The position numbers and the translations under genes were made by a program. The notes under the pieces were generated by a model, which saw nothing but the letters and a program-made list of their open reading frames with translations, was not told the DNA's origin and made no database searches. Below, piece after piece: positions 27,942 through 37,598 of a stretch of DNA of 64,000 bases. The stretch lies in NCBI GenBank assembly GCA_040766985.1, contig JAXGPL010000005.1, positions 1 to 64,000 on the forward strand, read 5' to 3'. The DNA comes from JAXGPL01 sp040766985 (lineage in GTDB: Bacteria; Bacillota; Sulfobacillia; JAUYEG01). The first letter of the stretch is position 1. Every line of letters begins with the position of its first letter.

Positions 27942-28975
27942 TTACACGATCGGATCAGCGACCGCCACCCCGAACTGCTCCGCCAACCGCCGCATATCGG
28001 CTTCGATCTCGTCCGGCACCGGAATCCCACCGGCCAGCCGGGCGGCCATCTCGGCGCGCTCCGGGTCGCCGGCGACCAGCACTCCCTTGCTGCCGGGCGC
28101 GGGTGGCTGGCTGCGTAATTCGCGGAGAAAGGTATCCATATCGGCCCGGAAACCGGCCAGGTCCCGGAACGCCTCGATTTTGAGGGCAAGGAAGAAATGA
28201 CCTACCCGCTGCGGCCCGGCCACAGCGCCGAGCACTCCGATGTACTGCCCGAACGGACCTCCCGCAAGCACACCAGACAGGATGTCGACGGCTGCCGCCA
28301 GGTCGTACCCCTTGTATCCGCCGAGCGGGCTGAGCGCTACCACGTCCCCGGGTTTGTCCGTGGGGTGGCCTTGGGCGTCGACGCCCCAGTCGAGCGGGAT
28401 CTTGGCCCCCATCTTCGCGGCGACGGTGATCTTGCCCCGCGCGACAACCGTAGTCGCCCCGTCGAACACAAAAGGCGGCTCTTCGCCCGCCGGCGCGCAG
28501 ACGCAGATCGGGTTGGTCCCGAGATAGGGCTGGATGCCGCCATGGGGGATCATCAGGGAGGTGGCGTTGGTCATGACCATGCCGATCATGTTGCGCCGGA
28601 GGCCATCTCGCCGTAGTAGGCCGCGTACCCGAAATGGTTGGAGTTGATCACAGTCACGGCCCCTACCCCGGTCGTGCCGGCCATGTCCATGGCCATCTGC
28701 ATGCCGCGCGTGCCGACGACGGCACCCCAACCGTTGCCGCCGTCGAGCAGCGCCGCCGCCCGCATGCTCCTTACGACCCGCATTCTTGCCGGGGTAGCGA
28801 TGACGCCCTTTGACAGGCGCTGCACGTAGACCGGCAGCACGCGCTCCGTGTAATCGATGCCCCGCAGGTTGGCGGACACGAGGTTGTCGGCGACGACGGC
28901 GGCTTCGGTTTGCGCGGAACCGGCGTTAGACCTGTTCGGTGAAACTTTGAGGGAGGAGAACTCGTACCTATTCAT
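27942..28975 (-). CDS. Malate/lactate dehydrogenase (Ldh2 family), frame-broken
   Basis: Two frames together encode a NAD(P)-dependent Ldh_2/YlbC-type dehydrogenase of about 345 residues that oxidises malate, L-lactate or ureidoglycolate. The N-terminal part has ANLRGIDYTERVLPVYVQRL, AALLDGGNGWGAVVG and VINSNHFGYAAYYGEMA. The C-terminal part has IGMVMTNATSLMIPHGG, LGTNPICVCAPAGEE and LSPLGGYKGYDLAAAVD. The junction near 28590 lost one base. The ATG at 28975 follows AGGAGGCCC at about 9 bases. It is divergent from the sigma-factor gene. Confidence 0.85.
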
Positions 28976-29129
28976 GTTTGTCTTGGGCCTCCTAGCTCGG
29001 ACCTGCCAGAGTGGTTCTGAACCCGGCCCCGGCGCTCCTTCCTGCGGGCGCCGCCGGCGGTGAAGACTATCGCCCAGAGAATCGTCATAAATACGGCTGT
29101 AATGTGGAGGCGCTGTTCTTTGCGGGGCT

Positions 29130-29697
29130 TTGACTCGAGACGGCTGGTCCGCACTCGTCCAACAGCATAGCCAGGGCTTTACAGCATCGCACGGCACATG
29201 CTGGGCGACCGCTCCGAGGCCGAAGACGTGGTCCAGGAGACCTTCCTCCGGGCATACGTCGCCACGGAGCGCCGCGGGATCGGTGCAGCACCTCGACCAG
29301 GGCAACGGCGAGGATCGCAGTCAACCTCTGCTACGACCGGCTGCGCCGCAAGGGCTGGTACGAGACCCCCACAGAAGCCGACGACCTGGCGATAATCCAC
29401 GAGATCGGCCGGCATGCGGGCACCACGCCCGAGGCCGGTCCCGAGGATACGGCCATCCAAGCCGACACTTCGCGCGAGCTGCGCGAGGCGATCCTGCGAC
29501 TGCAGCCCAACTATCGCGCCGCCGTGGTCCTGCGTTACGCGCACGACCTCTCGTACCGCGAGATCTCCGACAGCCTCGGCGTGCCGGAGAACACGGTAGC
29601 CACCTGGTTGCGGCGCGCTCACATCAACCTTCGCCGGATGTTGGAGCCGAAGCCCGAGGAGGAACCTGCTCTATGCCGTGCAACAGCACACGCCTAG
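29130..29697 (+). CDS. ECF-type RNA polymerase sigma factor, frame-broken
   Basis: Three frames together encode an extracytoplasmic-function sigma factor. Region 2 reads LYSIARHMLGDRSEAEDVVQ and ETFLRAYV, then RIAVNLCYDRLRRKGWYE. Region 4 reads LQPNYRAAVVLRYAHDLSYR and EISDSLGVPENTVATWLRRA. Breaks fall near 29176 and 29285. The TTG at 29130 gives a plausible start, but the N-terminus is uncertain. The stop at 29697 overlaps the anti-sigma gene, which fits the usual coupled sigma and anti-sigma arrangement. It should direct transcription in response to envelope signals. Confidence 0.82.
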
Positions 29698-30143
29698 ACC
29701 TTTTGGCGTATATCCACGGCGAGCTGGACGCGAGCCGGAGTGCCGAGATCGAGAGGCACCTCGCCGAATGCGCGTTGTGTGCCGACGAGCTTTCACAACT
29801 GCGAGAAGAGATCGACCGGCTCAAGCGGATGATGTCCCTTCCCCTGCCAGAGGGGCTCGAGGCAACCTGCCTCAGCCGTCTCCGGCGCGAGGGGGCGAGC
29901 GGTCGAACCGGCCCGGTATTCGCCGCCCGGTCCAGGCCCTTGCGGGCCGTCGCCCTGATCGCCGCCTCGTTGATCCTGGCGTTCATGGGGCTAAGCATGA
30001 TTTCACCGCCTGCCTACGCCATGGTTGTGAGCGGCGTAGCCCGGATCGGCTCCCAGATGACCGACCTGGCCAGCGAGCACATACCGGCTTACGGCACAGT
30101 AATTCGCATCCTGGCCGGGCTCAAGGCGTTTGTCGGGTTCTAA
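29673..30143 (+). CDS. Anti-sigma factor with zinc-finger domain
   Basis: The 156-residue protein has a zf-HC2 anti-sigma domain: RLDLLAYIHGELDASRSAEI followed by HLAECALCADEL, the HxxxCxxC zinc motif near residue 30. A single transmembrane segment, AVALIAASLILAFMGLSMI, spans about residues 92-112, leaving a short outer domain. It should hold the upstream sigma factor at the membrane until a signal triggers release. The ATG lies inside the sigma gene with GAGGAGG 9 bases upstream. Confidence 0.87.
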   Translation: MPCNSTRLDLLAYIHGELDASRSAEIERHLAECALCADELSQLREEIDRLKRMMSLPLPEGLEATCLSRLRREGASGRTGPVFAARSRPLRAVALIAASLILAFMGLSMISPPAYAMVVSGVARIGSQMTDLASEHIPAYGTVIRILAGLKAFVGF

Positions 30144-30164
30144 GGATCGGGGGAGAGGATTTCC

Positions 30165-31460
30165 ATGCGCAGAAGACGCGTTGGCATGTGGACCCTGGGG
30201 CTCACCCTGGTGCTCCTGGGAGGGGCCCTTCTCTATCGTGAGTTGACGGGCATCTCGATCGACATCGGCAGGTACTGGCCGCTGGCGATCGTCGGCCTGG
30301 GGATCGAGCTGCTAATCGCCCAGACGCAGGTTAGCGCCGAGGGCGGGGGCGGCGTCAGGGTGTCCGGACTTGCGGTCGTCGGGCTGGTGATCCTGCTACT
30401 GGCTGCCCCGTTGACAGGAGGGCCGTGGGGCGTCAGCTGCTCACCCGTCGGGCCGTCGTGCAACGGCACGAATGTCGGCGCCAACCAGGAGTTCCGCGAA
30501 GACCGCGGGGCTCTCCAGATGGATTGGACCGGCGTCGAGGCCCTTGAGGTGAACATCAGGTTCGGGTCGGTCGACATCCGGCCGGTGGGCGTGGACGAGG
30601 CGCCGTCGGTTCGCCTCGAAGTCGTCGGACACGGCTACACATCCGCCTCGGCGCGCAGGGTGGCGCAAGCCGCCGAACTCCGGCACGATCGGGAGGGCGG
30701 TCGGCTGGTGCTGCGAGGTTTCAACGAAAGCGTTGGCAACGGCTCGGAGCACGCCGACCTCAACCTGACGCTACGGGTTCCCTCCGAGACGATCTTGGCG
30801 GTAGACGACGAGTTCGGTCCCGTGAGCATCGACGGGATAAAGGCCGCTGTGGCAGTGACGACGCGGTTCTCGCCTGCATCGGTGACGGGCGTGACAGGCG
30901 AGGTGTCCGTTACGGGCGAACACGGGCGGGTCGACGTCAGCCGGGTGACCGGACCGGTAACGGTACGGGCGACCTACGGCGGAGTTAGCGTTACTGATGT
31001 CACCGGCCCTGTGGATGTCGAGTCCAAACACGGCGGGGTGGACCTCCGCGACCTGCAGAGCGGACTGGTCTGCAGGGCGACATACGGGCGGGTGAGCGTC
31101 ACGCATGCAGCTGGCGACGTGGAAATCGACTCCAAACACGGCAACGTCGACCTGCGGTATCCCGGCGGGGCGGTTTCAGTCGAGGCGACGTACGGTGGCG
31201 TGACCGTGACTTACGACGTACCCGTGCCCGCCCAGTGCGAGCTGGAAAACACGTACGGTGGCATCAGCCTTGACCTGCCCAAAGATAGCAAAATCGAACT
31301 CGACGTCTCCTCCCAGCGCACCCGGATCACGAGCAATCTTGAGGGCATCGCTGTGACCGCGGTCGGTTCGGGGTCAACGCTCAAAGCAACGTACAACGGC
31401 GGCGGTCCACTGGTCGATGTAAGCAACGACTTCGGGCGCGTGGATATCAGAGGGCACTAG
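30165..31460 (+). CDS. Membrane-anchored beta-helix protein (DUF4097/LiaF-like)
   Basis: The 431-residue protein starts with two or three membrane segments in a LiaI/LiaF-like layout (GLTLVLLGGALLYRELTG, YWPLAIVGLGIELLI, VVGLVILLLAAPLTGG). A long extracytoplasmic part follows, made of regular beta-strand repeats. These include VDIRPVG, VSIDGIKA, GRVDVSRVTGPVTVRATYGG and VDVESKHGGVDLRDL, typical of DUF4097 adhesin-like beta-helices. It is third in the operon after sigma and anti-sigma genes. It is thus probably part of the same envelope-stress module. Confidence 0.82.
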   Translation: MRRRRVGMWTLGLTLVLLGGALLYRELTGISIDIGRYWPLAIVGLGIELLIAQTQVSAEGGGGVRVSGLAVVGLVILLLAAPLTGGPWGVSCSPVGPSCNGTNVGANQEFREDRGALQMDWTGVEALEVNIRFGSVDIRPVGVDEAPSVRLEVVGHGYTSASARRVAQAAELRHDREGGRLVLRGFNESVGNGSEHADLNLTLRVPSETILAVDDEFGPVSIDGIKAAVAVTTRFSPASVTGVTGEVSVTGEHGRVDVSRVTGPVTVRATYGGVSVTDVTGPVDVESKHGGVDLRDLQSGLVCRATYGRVSVTHAAGDVEIDSKHGNVDLRYPGGAVSVEATYGGVTVTYDVPVPAQCELENTYGGISLDLPKDSKIELDVSSQRTRITSNLEGIAVTAVGSGSTLKATYNGGGPLVDVSNDFGRVDIRGH

Positions 31461-31464
31461 CGTC

Positions 31465-32658
31465 CTACCCCGCCCGCTCGACAATCACGCTGAGGCCCAT
31501 GCCGCCATTGACACACAGGGTCGCAAGGCCAAAGCGCCCGTCCACGCGCGGCAGCGCGTGGGCCAACGCCACGAGCAGCCGCACACCGGTCATGCCGATC
31601 GGGTGGCCGAGGGCGATCGCTCCACCGTCGATGTTTGCCCTGGCCGGATCGTAGCCAAGCTCGCGTTGGCAGGCGAGAACCTGCGGTGCGAATGCTTCGT
31701 TGATCTCGATCAGGTCGATATCTCCGATCCCGAGGCCGGCCCTTGCGAGCGCCTTCCGCGTCGCCGGCACCGGCCCGATTCCCATGACGTTGGGGTCGAC
31801 CCCGGCCCCAGCCCAGTCACGCAAGCGCAGTAGCGGCTTCACAGCATGAGCAAGCGCGTACTCCTCGGCGACGAGGACCATGCCCGCCGCACCATCGGTG
31901 ATCCCCGAAGCACTGGCGGCCGTCACTATGCCGTCGTCCCGGAATACGGGCTTAAGCCGGGCGATGCCTTCCAGCGTCGTGCCGGACCGGGGGTGCTCGT
32001 CCCTGTCAAATACCTTTGGCGCCCCTTTTCGCTGCGGGATGGCGATGGGCACGATCTGCTCCCGGAAGGCCCCTGCCGCGATCGCGGCTTCGGCGCGGTT
32101 CTGTGAGATTACCGCGTATTCGTCCGACTCACGGCGCGAGATGCCGTACCGCTCGGCAAGGTTCTCGGCGGTCAAGCCCATGTGCTGGTGTGTAAGCGCG
32201 CAGATGAAACCGTCCTTGTGCAGGCCGTCAACTATCTCGCTTGAGCCCAGGCGGTAGCCCCAGCGCGCGCCCGGCAGGAGGTACGGGATCTGGCTCATCG
32301 CCTCGACTCCGACGACAAGGGCGGCATCGGCGTCGCCGGCAGCTATCGCCTGCCACGCCGTCGTCACGGCTTTGAGACCTGAGCCGCAAGCCATGTTGAT
32401 AGTCGATCCCGGCACTGTTTCCGGTAAGCCGCATCCGGGAATGATCGCCCGGCCCGGGTTGGGTCCGACACCTGCCTGGCGCGCATTGCTCACGATGACC
32501 TCGTCGATTGCCTCCGGGGCCACGCCCGAGCGGGCGATCGCCGCGATCCCCGCCTGGGTCCCCAGCTCAACCGCAGTCATACCCGCGAGCGAGCCCCCGA
32601 ACTTGCCGATGGCCGTCCGGACGGCCGACGCGATCACAACGGGGCGGCCGGCGGTCAC
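31465..32658 (-). CDS. Thiolase (acetyl-CoA acetyltransferase family)
   Basis: The 397-residue protein is a complete thiolase. The acyl-accepting Cys is in INMACGSGLKAVTT near residue 88. The C-terminal catalytic motifs are EINEAFAPQVLACQ, GGAIALGHPIGMTG with His, and TLCVNGGMGLSV with the second Cys. It condenses or cleaves acyl-CoAs such as acetoacetyl-CoA. The GTG at 32658 begins 1 base after the CoA-transferase stop and has AAGGGGG upstream. The open frame runs on into the upstream gene only because that gene carries an indel; it is not a natural fusion. Confidence 0.92.
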   Translation of the reverse strand: MTAGRPVVIASAVRTAIGKFGGSLAGMTAVELGTQAGIAAIARSGVAPEAIDEVIVSNARQAGVGPNPGRAIIPGCGLPETVPGSTINMACGSGLKAVTTAWQAIAAGDADAALVVGVEAMSQIPYLLPGARWGYRLGSSEIVDGLHKDGFICALTHQHMGLTAENLAERYGISRRESDEYAVISQNRAEAAIAAGAFREQIVPIAIPQRKGAPKVFDRDEHPRSGTTLEGIARLKPVFRDDGIVTAASASGITDGAAGMVLVAEEYALAHAVKPLLRLRDWAGAGVDPNVMGIGPVPATRKALARAGLGIGDIDLIEINEAFAPQVLACQRELGYDPARANIDGGAIALGHPIGMTGVRLLVALAHALPRVDGRFGLATLCVNGGMGLSVIVERAG

Positions 32659-32659
32659 C

Positions 32660-33879
32660 TTACACGACCCCCTTTGCACGAAGCTCTTCCAGTTGCTCCG
32701 CGGAAATGCCGATCCGTCCGTAGACCCCGGCGTTGTGCTGGCCGAGCCCGGGAGCGGACCGGCCCTCGACTTCGGCGGCCCCGACAGCCGCGGAGCCGTG
32801 CGCGCAAATCTGAGCGTGCCCAATTGGGGATCGTCCACGTCAACCAGCATCCGCCGCGCCGCCACCTGCGGGCACGAGAACAGATCCTCCGAGGTCTGGA
32901 CCGGTCCCGCCGGAACTCCGGCCTCAAGCAGGATACGCACGACGTCGTCCTTGCTCTTGCCGGCCATCCAGCTCTCGATGACCGGGCGGAGGAAGGTTTC
33001 GCAGTTGTTCGCCCGGGCCGGCCCGTTGGCGGAGCGCGGGTCGGTCAGAAGGTCCTCCCGCCCGAGGACACCGGTCAGCCGCTGCCACATGTCGTCGGTG
33101 GGGATGTTCAAGGCGACGTACCCGTCGTGTGCCCTGAACGCGCCGCGCGGCCCTTGGATGGCCTCCCTGCCGCGCATGGAAACCTCGCCCGTCAGCGTGT
33201 ATGCTGCGATCGCGCGCTCGTTTAGCGCCAGCATGGCGTCATACATCGAGGTGTCAATGAATTGCCCCTCCCCCGTCCGAGCCCGCGCGTATAGGGCGAA
33301 CATGATGCCGAGCGCCGTCACCATACCCGAATACGTATCAGCGAGGCCGTAGATGGACGTGGTCGGCGGGCGGTCCGCAAAGCCGATCATGTGCATGACA
33401 CCGGACATGGCCTCGGCGACGATGTCGAAGGCAGGCCACGAGCTGTACGGGCCGGCGTATTCCTTCAGCTGGCCAAAGCCGCTCACGGCGGCGTAGATCA
33501 GGCGTGGATTGACCGCGCGTAGCGTGTCGTAGCCCAGTCCAAGCTTATCCATTGTCCCGGGCCTGAAGTTCTCGACCAGTACGTCGGCTCCGGCGGCGAG
33601 CTTTCGCAGGAGGTCCTTGCCCTCGGGCTTCTGCATGTTCAGGGTAACGCTCTTCTTATTGCGGTTATACTCGAGGAATCCGCCGCTGACCCTGGTCTTG
33701 CCGTCACGCGCCGTGACGTATGGGCCGATCGTCCGGCGGGGGTCTCCCACGCCGGGGCGCTCCACCTTGATCACCTCGGCGCCAGCATCGGCGAGCAACA
33801 TTGTGCAGTACGGTCCAGCGATGAATTGCTCGACTCCGAGCACCACGAGTCCTTCAAGCGGCTTGATCTTGTCGGTCAC
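32660..33879 (-). CDS. CaiB/BaiF family CoA-transferase, frame-broken near its end
   Basis: This is a family III CoA-transferase, which moves CoA between carboxylic acids through an aspartyl-CoA adduct. Typical segments are LEGLVVLGVEQFIAGPYCTM, GAEVIKVERPGVGDPRR, LEYNRNKKSVTLNMQKPEG and ADVLVENFRPGTMDKLGLG. The catalytic Asp is expected in GQFIDTSMYDAML. A one-base change near 32745 shifts the last 28 residues; in the corrected frame they read GQHNAGVYGRIGISAEQLEE and end at a TAA at 32662-32660. The GTG start has AGGGGGA at a spacing of 6. It forms an operon with the thiolase. Confidence 0.9.
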
Positions 33880-33911
33880 GTCGTATCCCCCTGGCTATGC
33901 TATTTCAGCCG

Positions 33912-35346
33912 TTACAGGACCTCGATCCGGCCCGGGCCCGGGTCGCGATCGCCCTTGGTCCAAAACAGGCTCCGTTCGATTTCGACAACCTGCGTCGCAA
34001 ACCCCCGCTCGCGCAGCCGCCGTTCACCGCAGGCGGTCGTGACGATCGTCGCCCCGGTACCGAGAACGGCGCCGTCTAGCATGACCACCTTTCCGCCCAC
34101 GATGGTGGCGTAAGCCTTGAGCCCCTCGCTGTCGAGGACGCTGACGTCACCGTCGGCGCCCACGCCGAGATGCCCCTTGGCGAGCATGCCGTAGAGCCGC
34201 GCGGGAACAAGTGACACCTTGGCCACAAACTCGTCGAGCGTTAACCCCCCGAATGCGACAAGGGCCAGGCCGTTTTGAGCCAACAGGTTTCGCCACGCTC
34301 CACCGTCCGTCGAAATGGCGTCGATGACAAACTCGGGCTCTCGCGGAGCGCTCTCGCGGCGGACCTTTGCCGTTGCACACAGCAGGGCCGTCGAGCGCAG
34401 ATTGACCGGAAAGCTAAGGGCCGTTCGGGTTCCCGCCGCCTCCCACAGAGCGACGCCTTCGGCCCCCGTGACCTGGTTGACTCGTCCAGCGGAGTAATCC
34501 ATTACGGCGGCGTAACCGCCGGCGATTGCCGCCCGCAGGCCCTCGCGCGTCAGTGGATAGCTGCCCATTCGCAGGCAATTGCGCGTCACCCAGTCGACGG
34601 GAACTCCGTCCGGGCCGATACCGCCACCCGTTCCGTTGCGGGGACCCAGGTGCGACTCGGAAACCCTCCAATATGCCTCCGCAAGCCGCTCGAACGCCTC
34701 CATGTTCTCCTCCAGCGCAGGCCGAACCATTCCGCGCAGGTAGGCGTTGATATGGGCAAGGTGAAGGCGGTTGCGGCCGGCAAGCTCGAATGCCTCACGC
34801 AGGCCGTGCAGTTGGCTTCCGGTTGCGGTCGTGCCGCAGTGGTAGGCAACGTAGGCGTGGCGCCTGTTGGCCGCCTCGATTATCATTGCCGTCGCCGCCG
34901 GCGACGACGGGCTGTGGCCGCCCATGATCTTGGTCCCGAGGGCGCCGTCGGCCATGACCTCGTCGGTCAGGCGCTCGACCTCCGTCAGAGTCGGAGGATC
35001 GGTCGGCCAGGGCCCGACAGTCTCCAGGCCCGACACACAGGCCCGCGCCGGAAGCCGGCAGTTCGTCCAGCATCGCGCGAAAGCGCCCGTAGTCGACTGC
35101 GCGGTCACGCCCGCCCGGGCCATCTCGCGGTGGGCGGTGCCACGGCCGAGGATGTGCACGTGCGGTGCAGCCGGGAGTCACGAGCCGACCCCCCGCGTCG
35201 ACGACGGCGGCTGCACTCCTCTCCGCGAGCGAGGGCTCAACGGCCAGCACTCTGCCTCCAGCGATACCGATGTCAAACCGACCGTTCCGGCCATGCGCCG
35301 GATCGACCAGCCACCCGTTTGCGACGACGAGGTCGAATTCAGCCAT
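33912..35346 (-). CDS. D-aminoacylase/dihydroorotase-type amidohydrolase, frame-broken
   Basis: The repaired 475-residue protein is an amidohydrolase of the N-acyl-D-amino-acid deacylase type. The N-terminus FDLVVANGWLVDPAHG and LVTPG, then the metal motif HVHILGRGTAHREMARAG, are followed by GALGTKIMGGHSPSSPAATA with a Lys in the usual carbamylated-Lys region, and AYVAYHCGTTATGS. The C-terminus has ISTDGGAWRN with a metal Asp and KGHLGVGADGDVSVLD. Breaks lie near 35165, 35100 and 35035. The ATG has AGGAGGCC at a spacing of 6. It would release D-amino acids from N-acyl forms; substrate is inferred only. Confidence 0.78.
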
Positions 35347-35434
35347 CTGCCAGGCCTCCTATGCCGTATCGCCTGTGCCGCGCTTCCGGGAGCGCGGCTC
35401 GACGATGGTGTTTGCCTAACGGGATGACGGGCGG

Positions 35435-36823
35435 CTACGGGGTTCCGGCACCCCGGCAGTCCGCTACACCCAGCTCTTCCTCCAGGTCAGCCACCGCCAG
35501 GCTGAGGCGGTGAACCATCTCCTCAACTTCGTCCGCGGTGATGGTCAGCGGGGGGCCGATCAGGATGTGGTCGCCCGCGCGTCCCTCGGCGTGGCCGCTT
35601 CCCGGGTACACGACCAGCCCGCGGTCCATGCACTTCTGGGTGAGGCGTTCGCCCATCGCTGCTTCGGGGGCGAAGGGGCGCCTGGTCTGCCTGTCCTCGA
35701 CGAGTTCGATTCCGCAGAACAGGCCCCGGCCGCGGATGTCGCCGATGATCGGGCTCTCGGCAAGGGGTTCGAGCAGGCCAAACATCAGCTCACCCATCCG
35801 CCGTGAGTTTTCGGCCAGGTTGTGCCGCTCGTAGTAATCGAGGACTGCGACGCCCGCGGCGGCGGAAAGCGGGTTGCCGCCGTAAGTGTGGCCGTGCGTG
35901 AACTTGCCCGACCCCTTGCGCAGCGCTTCGTGTAGTTCGGCTCTCACCACCATCGCTCCCAGAGGCGAATAACCTGCGCTCATCCCTTTGGCGCACGAAA
36001 TGACGTCCGGCACGACGCCGTAGTGGTCGACCGCGAAGTGGGCCCCGGTCCGTCCGAATCCCGTCATGACCTCATCGGCGATCAGCAGTACGTCGTGACG
36101 GGTGCAGATTTCGCGGACCTTCGGCCAGTACTCGGGGACGGGAGGCACTGCTCCCGAGGCTGCGCCGACGAACGGCTCGGCGATGAACGCGGCGACGGTG
36201 TCCGCCCCTTCGGCCTCGATCGCCTCCGACAGGGCCTGCGCGCACTTCACGCCGCACTCCGGATAACTCAGGCCGTAGTGGCACCGGTAACAGTAGCAGG
36301 CTGGAATGTGCGGGAAGTCGACCAGCATGGGGGCGTACTTTCGGCGCCGCGGCATGTGCCCGGTCGCAGACAGGGCACCCAAAGTGTTTCCGTGGAAACC
36401 GTGCCACCGCGCGATGACTTTGTGCTTTCGGGTCCCGGCTCCGTCACGTTCAATAAAGTACGTGCGGACGAATTTGAGCGCGGCCTCGACCGCTTCCGAC
36501 CCGCCGGACACGAAATAGACCCTGTCCAACCCGGGCGGGGCCAGCTTGACGACCTTCTGTGCCAGTTCCATCAGCGGCAGGCTGACAAACCGGGAAAGGT
36601 GAGTGAATGCGACGGTCCGCGCCTGAGCGGCGATGGCGTCGGCGATCTCCGCGATGCCGTGGCCGATGTTGGAAACCTGAGACCCCGAACAACCATCGAT
36701 GTACTCCTTGCCCTGGTCGTCGTAGAGGTAGATGCCTTTCCCGCGCACGATGACGGTCATGTCCTTGCGCACGTCACGGTAAAACACGTGGTCTCCGTAC
36801 CTGTCGAAGTACTCCTCCTGCAC
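35435..36823 (-). CDS. Class III PLP-dependent aminotransferase
   Basis: The 462-residue protein is a class III (omega) aminotransferase, the group holding beta-alanine:pyruvate, GABA and ornithine transaminases. The PLP Lys is in ISCAKGMSAGYSPLGAM. Other motifs are YFVSGGSEAVEAALKFVR, RWHGFHGNTLGALSATGH, LLIADEVMTGFGRTG and HGHTYGGNPLSAAA. A Cys-rich patch, CYCYRCHYGLSYPECGVKC, sits mid-protein, as in some relatives. The GTG at 36823 with GGGGGG 7 bases upstream is preferred over the TTG at 36862. The amino donor cannot be named. Confidence 0.9.
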   Translation of the reverse strand: MQEEYFDRYGDHVFYRDVRKDMTVIVRGKGIYLYDDQGKEYIDGCSGSQVSNIGHGIAEIADAIAAQARTVAFTHLSRFVSLPLMELAQKVVKLAPPGLDRVYFVSGGSEAVEAALKFVRTYFIERDGAGTRKHKVIARWHGFHGNTLGALSATGHMPRRRKYAPMLVDFPHIPACYCYRCHYGLSYPECGVKCAQALSEAIEAEGADTVAAFIAEPFVGAASGAVPPVPEYWPKVREICTRHDVLLIADEVMTGFGRTGAHFAVDHYGVVPDVISCAKGMSAGYSPLGAMVVRAELHEALRKGSGKFTHGHTYGGNPLSAAAGVAVLDYYERHNLAENSRRMGELMFGLLEPLAESPIIGDIRGRGLFCGIELVEDRQTRRPFAPEAAMGERLTQKCMDRGLVVYPGSGHAEGRAGDHILIGPPLTITADEVEEMVHRLSLAVADLEEELGVADCRGAGTP

Positions 36824-37008
36824 TCTCGGCCCCCCAATCCGATATCCCCGGCTCCTCGGCAAGACTGCTCAAGCTTCAAAGAGGCGGCATGTATGCAAGT
36901 TTCCCTGCACCCTATTCGGTCTTCAGCCGGGCGTTCCTGCGGGCCCGGACCCCTCTTTTCCGGGGTGCCAGCGACATGCAGGGCCGGAATGGCGCATAGA
37001 ACCGATAT

Positions 37009-37037
37009 TTGCCTTGCTCTGACACTAGTGCTAGAAT
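37009..37037 (+). promoter_or_regulatory. Sigma-70-type promoter with palindromic spacer for the XRE gene
   Basis: TTGCCT (37009-37014) and TAGAAT (37032-37037) are separated by 17 bases. The spacer contains the palindrome CACTAGTG (37023-37030), overlapped by CTAG-TG-CTAG (37025-37034), a plausible operator for autoregulation by the adjacent helix-turn-helix protein. Confidence 0.6.
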
Positions 37038-37111
37038 AAAGACAACTGCAGCGATAGGCATGCCGTCCCGTCATCATCGTTGTTGTGGGTCAAGCAGGGG
37101 AGGTACGGTTC

Positions 37112-37492
37112 ATGGATGCAGGCGACAAGATCAAACGGCTGCGGGTCAGCGCGGGGATCACGGTTTCCGAACTCGCGCGGCGCGCCGGGCTCTCGCAAGG
37201 GTACCTGTCACAAATCGAGATGGGCCGCGCAACCCCAAGCGTGCGCGCGCTCGCAATGACCGCCAAGGCCCTGGACGTCCCGCTCACTTCGCTGCTCGGG
37301 GAACGCGACCGGGCCCTGCTCGAGGGCACCATGGCCGCACCAATGACAGGCTTTGCCGACGACCCCGAGGACGCGGTGATCATCCGCTCGCTCGGCAGGC
37401 TCAACCGCCACAGCAAACAGGCGTTGATCCTGATCATCAGGGGCATTCTCGAGGCCAGCGTGATTGAGGGGGACACAGTCCCGGGCATCTAA
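37112..37492 (+). CDS. XRE-family transcriptional regulator
   Basis: The 126-residue protein has an N-terminal Cro/C1 helix-turn-helix: IKRLRVSAGITVSELARRAG and LSQGYLSQIEMGRATPS. The C-terminal half, FADDPEDAVIIRSLGRLNRH, has no recognisable ligand domain. The ATG at 37112 follows GGGGAGG at about 8 bases; a GTG at 37085 is in frame but lacks a binding site. It is divergent from the aminotransferase gene, so it may control that gene and itself. Confidence 0.88.
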   Translation: MDAGDKIKRLRVSAGITVSELARRAGLSQGYLSQIEMGRATPSVRALAMTAKALDVPLTSLLGERDRALLEGTMAAPMTGFADDPEDAVIIRSLGRLNRHSKQALILIIRGILEASVIEGDTVPGI

Positions 37493-37598
37493 GGCCGCGA
37501 GCGCCGGACCAGACGCGGCCGGACCGCCATAGGATGGTGTAAAACGGCCGGCCCGTTGCCGTGGGCTCTGGCCGCGCCGAGGCTGGTGGTTTTGACCT

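Noticed and set aside
31465..33879. Apparent natural fusion of a CoA-transferase to a thiolase (804-residue open frame)
   Set aside because: The CoA-transferase ends normally in another frame (GQHNAGVYGRIGISAEQLEE, stop at 32662-32660), and the thiolase has its own GTG and ribosome site. One indel near 32745 creates the false fusion.
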